In this document: positions 7,430 through 12,705 of the stretch, piece by piece
Layout: each line of letters opens with the position of its first letter
Numbering within the stretch: the first letter of the stretch is position 1
Source: Bacteroidales bacterium
GTDB taxonomy: Bacteria; Bacteroidota; Bacteroidia; Bacteroidales; UBA932
Reading direction: 5' to 3'
Assembly (NCBI GenBank): GCA_021443605.1
Contig: JABUTQ010000212.1
Span: 1 to 12,705 of the forward strand
Length of the DNA stretch: 12,705 bases
Notes under the pieces: generated by a model
What the model saw: the letters and a program-made list of their open reading frames with translations, nothing else
Told to the model about the DNA's origin: nothing
Database searches by the model: none
Program-made: the position numbers and the translations under genes

Positions 7430-8733
7430 ATTATTATCGTATTTATCTGTTTAATAAGTTTTGTTAACTCTGAGACAAGCTTGTCGGCTGACATCGGATT
7501 ATTTCTCATTCCCGAATGATTGAAATCATTTCTTAAATCTCGAAGTTTAACAAAAAGCTTTTTGCAATCGATCATTTGTGGAGAATCCATAATGTTTTTT
7601 ATAATCTCCCTATTTTGAGGAGTATCTTCTCCTTTCTTAAAATTCCATTCTTTTTCTGGTATATCATCAATGGAAAACTTCAGAGCTTTGTTTACGAGGT
7701 CCCTCTCTCTTTCAGTTTTACAATTCAAGCTAAATTGAAAACAGAAGAAAGTCACGATGTTCTCAAAATATATAGTGATAGATTGTTGCGCAAGTCCGTG
7801 TTCAAGACACCACTTGGCAGCGTCAAATCCGTTTTTAACATTAGTCTTTCCATCATAGTTTTTGAACTCATCTTTAATTTTGTTCAAAATTGGTTTCATT
7901 GTCGGAACGACAACTTCCTGTATTTCCTCCAGTTTTGTCTGAAGTGCTTTGATCGCTTCTGCTTCAACGATATTGATACCCCTACAAGTCCTAAAATCAT
8001 TTATAACCGTTGATATGGTTTTGATGATTTTTCGTAACTGTATAGCGTCTTCATTCTGCCCTGCAGACTCTTTCAAAATTGGATTTAGTGATTGGTTGCA
8101 AAGAGATACAAGTTCATTTACCTCACCGTTCTTGACGAATGACTCTGAAGCTGATGACCAATCTTGAAGTGCAGACAATGTCATTAAATCCACAATCTGG
8201 GCTATGTTGGTATTCCTATCTCTTGCCTCAAAGTTCCCATAAGTGATGGATTTTACAACGGCATTCTTTAATGATTTTGCGTAATTGCCAAGAACTATGG
8301 ACAACATCGGTAAATACCTGAAACCGTAAGTGATATCAAAGTACAATTCATCGCCTTCTTGAAGCAAATCAAACACTTTTTGGAATATTTCAAGTATTTC
8401 TTTCTCATCATTTCCGTCCGGCAAGTCCTCTATTGGGGAAATCCGCATTGTGGGATTCAGCAGCTTCAATTGAGATTTTAATCCGTATTGCTTTAGGGGG
8501 CCTTTGGTCTCTCTGTTTATATGACCATCATCTTCCCAGTTGGAAACCTTTGCCCCCTTAGTTAGAAGGATATAAGCAATGTCATCCTCTGTCCATTCTC
8601 CACTTTTGTTATAAAGATCGAGCATTGCTTCTTGTATATAGCGAACTGGAGATGACTTGAAGTTTCCTTTAGCATACGAGCATTCCCCGTAGTTGGAACC
8701 TCCTAAGAATGATATGAATACTTTTCTTGGCAT
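7423..8733 (-). CDS. csx1: Csx1-family CARF-HEPN ribonuclease
   Basis: 436 residues from the ATG at 8733. The CARF sensor comes first: MPRKVFISFLGGSNYGECSY (1-20) and YFDITYGFRYLPMLSIVL (131-148), which matches the DxTHGFR signature of the Csx1/Csx2 (TIGR02221/TIGR02549) group except that His is Tyr136. The HEPN nuclease is at the C-terminus: WCLEHGLAQQSITIYFEN (308-325) and LRDLRNDFNHSGMR (397-410), containing R401-x4-H406, the RNase catalytic pair. Family members are switched on by cA4 or cA6 from Cas10 and cut RNA without sequence match to the crRNA. The frame extends upstream to 8808, but that adds 25 residues unlike the family and runs into the previous gene, so 8733 is chosen, 25 nt after the upstream stop. 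Its stop overlaps the next ATG. The ligand cannot be told from sequence. Confidence 0.86.
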   Translation of the reverse strand: MPRKVFISFLGGSNYGECSYAKGNFKSSPVRYIQEAMLDLYNKSGEWTEDDIAYILLTKGAKVSNWEDDGHINRETKGPLKQYGLKSQLKLLNPTMRISPIEDLPDGNDEKEILEIFQKVFDLLQEGDELYFDITYGFRYLPMLSIVLGNYAKSLKNAVVKSITYGNFEARDRNTNIAQIVDLMTLSALQDWSSASESFVKNGEVNELVSLCNQSLNPILKESAGQNEDAIQLRKIIKTISTVINDFRTCRGINIVEAEAIKALQTKLEEIQEVVVPTMKPILNKIKDEFKNYDGKTNVKNGFDAAKWCLEHGLAQQSITIYFENIVTFFCFQFSLNCKTERERDLVNKALKFSIDDIPEKEWNFKKGEDTPQNREIIKNIMDSPQMIDCKKLFVKLRDLRNDFNHSGMRNNPMSADKLVSELTKLIKQINTIIIC

Positions 8734-8758
8734 ATTATTGTTGATTATGTGGTTCTTT

Positions 8759-9841
8759 TTACGCTTCGATAGTTGACAATGAACTGTCCAACAATAGAAA
8801 TAGGGCATTCTCCGTGTTCATATTCAAGTTATTATGGTCCATCGAAAAAGGAATAACCCCATTATCTTTACATTTTTCAATTGCTTTCTCGCTCATAGCC
8901 ATTTGCGTTACAAACAATTTCTTCGAACCGTAACCGGAGAAATTTTCAACAGCCCTGGAGAATTTATCAATATCAGTATTGTCTTCAATTTGTGTTTTAA
9001 CTTCAACAAACAGAAATTTCATTCCGGCATTGACGATTATATCAATTTCATTTTTGGGCGCTCCACTTTCGTAATTAAATTTGGTATTCAACCAAATTTC
9101 TGATGTGTATCTCCATCGGGACAATATCTCTGCAACCTTGTATTCAAACCATCCTGCATTCAAAACAAAATGCCGCACGTGGGGGGATTTTAGCTCTTTG
9201 AGGATTTTTCCATTAGATTTTACAATCTGGATTATCATTTTCTTGTCTTGCTTATCCCATTTTATATACGAACCGGAATTGGTATTATACGAGGTTAAAT
9301 CCGGACGATTTTTCATTTTTGAAACTAACTGCATAAATGTGTTTCCGCCAAAATTTTGGAGTTCTATAATGCTGTTAAGAACCTGTTTGTCTGCCTCTGT
9401 AAAATCTTTGAATCTTGTCAGACCGGAAGGCATAGTGCCGTATAATTTGAATTGAGCTAACGGATCAAATTTTACCTCAGATTTTGCCTTATGTGTAAAG
9501 TCCCACACAACATTATTCTGGTCAACAAAAAAAATGGTTGCATTAGGATATTGTGCGAAATAATATGCCCAATTCTTTGTGCCGCTTGAGATGTTTACAG
9601 ATACCTCATCGTTCTTGTATTGTTCAATCAGTTCGCCCATTTTTATCTCTATTTGAGCAAAATCAACTGGGTCACATTTCCGTTTCTCGTATGGTATCTT
9701 GATTGCTTCAGAAATCGCTCGTGCATTTTCAATTGTCTGATCGGAATAAATCAAGACCACCTTGTCGGGATTTATGTATGCAATCCCGTTATATACAGGT
9801 GCCGGCTGGCCGCCGACCAATGCAATATGAATCTTAGACAT
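8759..9841 (-). CDS. card1: Card1/Can2-type CARF nuclease (DUF1887-like, PD-(D/E)xK)
   Basis: 360 residues from the ATG at 9841, close to the known Card1/Can2 length. The N-terminal CARF domain has IHIALVGGQPAPVYNGI (4-20) and VNISSGTKNWAYYF (82-95), the latter matching the Asn...Gly-Thr-Lys ligand loop. A linker of about residues 145-225 leads to a PD-(D/E)xK nuclease: E233 (FEYKVAEIL), D267 (NEIDIIV) and E280-x-K282 (FLFVEVKTQ). Characterised relatives bind cA4 and cut single-stranded DNA and RNA or nick supercoiled DNA, causing dormancy. The frame continues upstream to 9892, but those 17 residues (MFQYLAITLL...) are hydrophobic and precede the normal CARF beginning, so 9841 is preferred. 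It is the first gene after a 97-nt gap and may start a sub-transcript. Confidence 0.87.
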   Translation of the reverse strand: MSKIHIALVGGQPAPVYNGIAYINPDKVVLIYSDQTIENARAISEAIKIPYEKRKCDPVDFAQIEIKMGELIEQYKNDEVSVNISSGTKNWAYYFAQYPNATIFFVDQNNVVWDFTHKAKSEVKFDPLAQFKLYGTMPSGLTRFKDFTEADKQVLNSIIELQNFGGNTFMQLVSKMKNRPDLTSYNTNSGSYIKWDKQDKKMIIQIVKSNGKILKELKSPHVRHFVLNAGWFEYKVAEILSRWRYTSEIWLNTKFNYESGAPKNEIDIIVNAGMKFLFVEVKTQIEDNTDIDKFSRAVENFSGYGSKKLFVTQMAMSEKAIEKCKDNGVIPFSMDHNNLNMNTENALFLLLDSSLSTIEA

Positions 9842-9938
9842 AGTTTTGTAAAATAAAATTTGCAACAAGGTTATCGCTAAGTATTGAAACAAGTATCTGT
9901 GCTATTCAAAATATTATTTTTGCGAGCTAACGCAAGTA
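9842..9938 (-). promoter_or_regulatory. 97-nt gap with possible internal promoter and inverted repeat
   Basis: This is the longest intergenic space in the gene run. On the minus strand TTG (9935-9933) is followed after 19 bp by TATTTTG (9913-9907), one base short of the Bacteroidetes -7 box TAnnTTTG, so a weak promoter for card1 onward is possible. The -33 region lies within a perfect 5-bp inverted repeat, TTGCG-TTAGCT-CGCAA (9935-9920). It is followed by A rather than T on the transcribed strand, so it is not a normal terminator and could be a protein site. Confidence 0.35.
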
Positions 9939-12008
9939 TTATATCATCTCTTTTTTAAACAATTTGCCGATGGTTTCCTCTACGCGTTTTATCAAATCTC
10001 TTTTTTGTGAATAAGGCAAGAAAGAAATCAGTAATCCGTTGTAGATGAGCTGAAAAATATTCCACAACGAAAGTCCATTCCTGGTAAGCCGAGCCGCACG
10101 ATGCAATTCATTGGATGAGGTGGTGCGTGAAATTCCCGGATTATCAGTATTGACACACACCGGTAATTTGTCATTAAGATACTGATAAAGAGGATATTGT
10201 CGGTCGGATACAGTGCTCAGATAGTAGTTGTCTGCAAATCCTACAATCTGATAATTGCTTGAGGGGCACATCTCAATACCAATCTGCCGGTCCAGAAACT
10301 TGGTCTTCAGAGGAGAATCGTCTATCAGTGTCAGGCCATGACCAATACGTTCAGCGTTCAAGGAATAAACGGCATCCCAGATGCTGTCTGCGTTCATTGT
10401 CTCACCAGCGTGAATAGTGATGCTCCGGCATTCTCTGAGTGCGCTTTCAAAATGAGGTCTCAGTTTACTGGGGCTTCCCATACTTTCATTGCCTGCTACA
10501 TCGAAACCACGGAAATATTTTGAGAATAGCTGGTCGTTCATTTTGCATGCCAGTTCCACATTTTTTTTTATATCCTCTTCTTTGCCATGACGAGAGGCGA
10601 TTATCAGCATCGAAACAGCAATCCCACCCTTATCAATTATTTGCAAACCATTGCAAATCTGCCGAATAACTTGCTTTGCATTCATGCCGAATTTAGTATA
10701 GTTTAATGGTGAGCATCGTAATTCGAGATAAACCAGATTTTCAGCCAAGGCGTACTCTTTCAATATTTTCATTGCCTCGTCAATGGCCTCTGGAGTTTGG
10801 AAGAGCATAGACCCCTGCAAATCACCGAGACGCTCGTAGGCAGTGATGCCTATTTTGAAGTATTTGTCCTCATTTATATACTCTTCAAACCACAGATTGT
10901 CAAGCACATCTTCTTTTCCGGTGAAACAAATAAGGATGAAAGCATTTATAAGAACCCTATTGACGCCCGTTTCTTGTGCCTTGCCTTCGCAATACGTTTT
11001 CCAGTTATTTTTTTCTGCTGCGAGGATTTCCTTATAAGCAAGACAGGCCTGCTTGCACCATTCATCAAAAAGTTTGTTTTTATTACGATAGTCTTCGATG
11101 TATTTTTTGTAGGTGCTTGCTACCCTGACCAATCCCTTGGTATCGAGAATGCCGCCAAAATGGCAATGTAATTCTATTTTGGGCAGTTTCCTAAGTAAAT
11201 CCATCTCCTGCTCTCGCTTTGCAGGATCAGCACCTATGATGTAATTCTTTACATAATCGATTTTTTTAGGGCTGAGTGTATAAAGCAGGGGAAAATTGGT
11301 CCTGTCTGTGGTATCCAAATAGTAGCTAGAGTAGAAGAATTGTGACTCTTCTTTCTTTTTTTGGACTTCATTCAAAAAAACCTCAGATGGTGTCACATAA
11401 AGAATATCCTTATAATCATCAAAGTGTTCCGGCTCCATATTTTCCAATGCCGGGTTAGATTCATATCGGCCTAAGGTTACAATCTTGATTTTGTTGGCAT
11501 CTTGTTCGGACATAGGAGTAGAGAACGCAAGATCTACCTTGCCATCTCCTATCACGTGAAAAACTTCATCACACCCGAAGCAATATGCGGCATCCTGCAA
11601 GTCTGAACTCATTGTTTTTCGGCCACCTGCCAAAGAAAGCCACAGATTTCCTCCAGATCCTTTCTGTTTTTGAGCATTTTTTACCACACGCAAAACCATA
11701 TCGTGGCATTGATCAGCGAATGCTTGTGAAACGATGTCAGTTACACCTTTCAATACAAAATAGCGGATTGTATTCACTAAATTCCACGATTTGATTTTGT
11801 CAACATCTTCATCTTTAAGGCTATCCGTCGTCAATATCCACAGTTCGTCAACTTCCTTTCCCAGAAACTTTTCGTTTCGGATTCTGTTGATTTCATCAAT
11901 GCGAGGGCTATTCGAATAAATATCCACTTTTGAATGGTTAATCAATCCGACAGACTCAATCACGATATCTGCCGTGCTGCCCATTGTCGCAATCAAAATA
12001 TTAGCCAT
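9939..12008 (-). CDS. cad1: Cad1: CARF-adenosine deaminase fusion
   Basis: 689 residues with two parts. The N-terminal CARF domain (about 1-175) starts MANILIATMGSTADIVIESV and has LWLSLAGGRKTMSSDL (122-137), the SxxGGRKTM ligand loop also seen in Csm6/Csx1. After a linker, an adenosine-deaminase domain (about 275-689) carries the metal-dependent set: HxH at H281/H283 (KIELHCHFGGIL), H533 and E536 in ITIHAGE, H557 in RIGHG, CPSSNY (581-586), and D622 in VNTDNPGI. All expected zinc ligands and the catalytic Glu are present. Characterised Cad1 proteins bind cA4 or cA6, form hexamers and convert ATP to ITP, slowing growth during phage infection. The start is 1 nt after the stop of the two-TM gene, so the two are probably co-translated. 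The stop precedes the 97-nt gap. Confidence 0.95.
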   Translation of the reverse strand: MANILIATMGSTADIVIESVGLINHSKVDIYSNSPRIDEINRIRNEKFLGKEVDELWILTTDSLKDEDVDKIKSWNLVNTIRYFVLKGVTDIVSQAFADQCHDMVLRVVKNAQKQKGSGGNLWLSLAGGRKTMSSDLQDAAYCFGCDEVFHVIGDGKVDLAFSTPMSEQDANKIKIVTLGRYESNPALENMEPEHFDDYKDILYVTPSEVFLNEVQKKKEESQFFYSSYYLDTTDRTNFPLLYTLSPKKIDYVKNYIIGADPAKREQEMDLLRKLPKIELHCHFGGILDTKGLVRVASTYKKYIEDYRNKNKLFDEWCKQACLAYKEILAAEKNNWKTYCEGKAQETGVNRVLINAFILICFTGKEDVLDNLWFEEYINEDKYFKIGITAYERLGDLQGSMLFQTPEAIDEAMKILKEYALAENLVYLELRCSPLNYTKFGMNAKQVIRQICNGLQIIDKGGIAVSMLIIASRHGKEEDIKKNVELACKMNDQLFSKYFRGFDVAGNESMGSPSKLRPHFESALRECRSITIHAGETMNADSIWDAVYSLNAERIGHGLTLIDDSPLKTKFLDRQIGIEMCPSSNYQIVGFADNYYLSTVSDRQYPLYQYLNDKLPVCVNTDNPGISRTTSSNELHRAARLTRNGLSLWNIFQLIYNGLLISFLPYSQKRDLIKRVEETIGKLFKKEMI

Positions 12009-12009
12009 T

Positions 12010-12480
12010 TTATTTTCTGTCGTTTTCAGAATCCGTTGGAATGCGCTTCAGCGTTTTATTCATCTCTTCCTCTGAGATAATCTCAGCAAAGTAAAACAGT
12101 TGAATTCTTACGCTATCATCAATTTTCCCTCCGCCATAGAATTTTGCACTGACGTTATTTGTCAAGTCAGAAATATTCTTTGATTGCTTGCGCGTTACGG
12201 TTATCGTTTGGTTGTTGTCCGTGAACTTCCCTTCGGTCAATGTCATAGACACCTCTTCTTTAGAATGCCAAAACATTATCGCATTCCATCCAAGAATCAA
12301 AAATGTTGAAAGGTTTCTAAATTCAAAGAATTTGTCTGACCAGTTTTTACCCCAAACATACCAGAAAGAAGCTGCAATGAAAAGTATAGATAGAATTACC
12401 CCTGTTTTTATTGCTGTGCTTTTATAATATTCTGAAATGAACTTTGTTTTTAAAGATTGAAATTTATCCTTAAATGCCAT
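12010..12480 (-). CDS. Two-TM protein with a cytosolic C-terminal domain, next to cad1
   Basis: 156 residues, not assigned to a family. A lysine-rich N-terminus (MAFKDKFQSLKTKF) is followed by two hydrophobic helices, about 26-43 (TGVILSILFIAASFWYVW) and 57-72 (LSTFLILGWNAIMFWH), joined by a short loop. The remaining ~84 residues are polar and strand-like (EGKFTDNNQTITVTRKQSKN) with an acidic/basic tail. By the positive-inside rule both ends face the cytoplasm. There is no signal peptide. The gene stop is 1 nt before the cad1 start, so it travels with cad1. The layout (two TM helices plus a small soluble domain) resembles Csx23, a membrane cA4 sensor, and 2TM effectors linked to nucleotide-signal systems. 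Similarity is in architecture only. It begins 18 nt after the preceding stop. Confidence 0.8.
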   Translation of the reverse strand: MAFKDKFQSLKTKFISEYYKSTAIKTGVILSILFIAASFWYVWGKNWSDKFFEFRNLSTFLILGWNAIMFWHSKEEVSMTLTEGKFTDNNQTITVTRKQSKNISDLTNNVSAKFYGGGKIDDSVRIQLFYFAEIISEEEMNKTLKRIPTDSENDRK

Positions 12481-12498
12481 ATTGTTAAAATTTTATAG

Positions 12499-12705
12499 TT
12501 ACTTGTCAATTATTCTCCAATAGCCCCCCTTGTCCGGCCCGACACGTTCCAGAAGTCCTTTTGCTTTCATTTGCCGGATATGCCAATTGACTCCATCTCT
12601 GGTAATTCCCAATTGGATGGCGAGTTCTTCAGTCGAAATCTGAGGGTTTGATTCTATCAGTCTGATGATATTGACTTGCTTCAAGGTTATTTTTTTCTGT
12701 GTAGT
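12499..12705 (-). CDS. C-terminal winged-helix of a protein running off the right edge (AlbA_2/Schlafen-type DNA-binding protein likely)
   Basis: The minus-strand frame is open from the window edge to the stop at 12499, giving 68 visible residues (TTQKKITLKQVNIIRLIESN at the edge). A winged helix is clear: ISTEELAIQLGITRDGVNWH then IRQMKAKGLLERVGPDKGGY. The TTQK segment followed by this helix and the ending RVGPDKGGYW are common at the C-terminus of Bacteroidetes 'putative DNA binding domain' (AlbA_2/AAA_4) ATP-binding proteins, so I read it as the tail of a larger protein rather than a 61-residue regulator starting at a TTG (12684). If it were a free regulator it would be the obvious repressor of the CARF genes. 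The next gene begins 18 nt downstream. Confidence 0.72.
   Translation of the reverse strand, partial: TTQKKITLKQVNIIRLIESNPQISTEELAIQLGITRDGVNWHIRQMKAKGLLERVGPDKGGYWRIIDK

Noticed and set aside
6845..7519. 224-residue plus-strand frame
   Set aside because: It lies antisense over the helicase start, the 123-residue gene and the csx1 end, all of which have better motifs and fit the operon spacing.
8734..8808. Longer start for the Csx1-like protein
   Set aside because: The extra 25 residues overlap the card1 3' end and do not resemble the family; the family's usual beginning is at M26.
9842..9892. Longer start for the Card1-like protein, giving an apparent hydrophobic leader
   Set aside because: The CARF strand starts at MSKIHIALVGG, as in the family; a signal segment on a cytosolic sensor is unlikely.
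9920..9935. Terminator after cad1
   Set aside because: The stem is only 5 bp and is followed by A-rich, not T-rich, sequence in the transcribed direction.
12499..12684. Stand-alone 61-residue winged-helix regulator starting at TTG
   Set aside because: The frame stays open to the window edge with TTQKK residues typical of longer AlbA_2-type proteins, so it is more likely the tail of a larger gene. It remains possible.

Overview
The window looks like a piece of a Bacteroidales-type genome (Bacteroides/Prevotella relatives, gut or rumen). This rests on a TonB-receptor-type outer-membrane barrel fragment at the left end, a BT4734/VirE_N-type primase domain, a promoter of Bacteroidetes form (TTTG, 19 bp, TACCTTTG), and gene starts without clear Shine-Dalgarno sites. 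The species cannot be named from the sequence.

Layout, left to right: 1-716 is the 3' part of an outer-membrane barrel gene on the minus strand. It has no start and runs straight into the array. 717-2992 is a CRISPR array of 31 repeats of 37 bp and 30 spacers of 35-41 bp. 2993-3142 is an AT-rich leader with its own promoter. From 3143 to the right edge every gene is on the minus strand and tightly packed, transcribed towards the array. In transcription order they are: the C-terminal winged helix of a protein running in from the right edge; a two-TM small protein; Cad1 (CARF plus adenosine deaminase); after a 97-nt gap, a Card1/Can2-type CARF nuclease; a Csx1-type CARF-HEPN RNase; a small Rossmann-like protein that is a candidate ring nuclease; a Dda/RecD-like SF1 helicase; Cas1; a CRISPR-associated primase-polymerase-like protein (CAPP); and Cas2 with an N-terminal extension.

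How they probably work together: this is the accessory and adaptation half of a type III CRISPR system. CAPP, helicase, Cas1 and Cas2 would capture and integrate spacers at the leader end (right side of the array). A Cas10 complex, not present in this window, would make cyclic oligoadenylates on recognising foreign RNA. Those would switch on three CARF proteins with different outputs: ATP-to-ITP deamination (Cad1), nucleic-acid cleavage (Card1-like) and RNA cleavage (Csx1-like). The two-TM protein may add a membrane effector, and the 123-aa protein may degrade the signal. No cas10, csm/cmr or cas6 gene is present, so the interference complex must lie outside the window or elsewhere in the genome.

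Most notable: the density of signal-responsive effectors in one transcription unit; the primase-helicase adaptation cassette; the Cad1-adjacent two-TM protein; and spacer-level signals, namely two spacers aimed at the same codons of two diverged relatives of one gene, and an excess of spacers with perfect inverted repeats. No searches were run. Family names rest on motifs read by eye.
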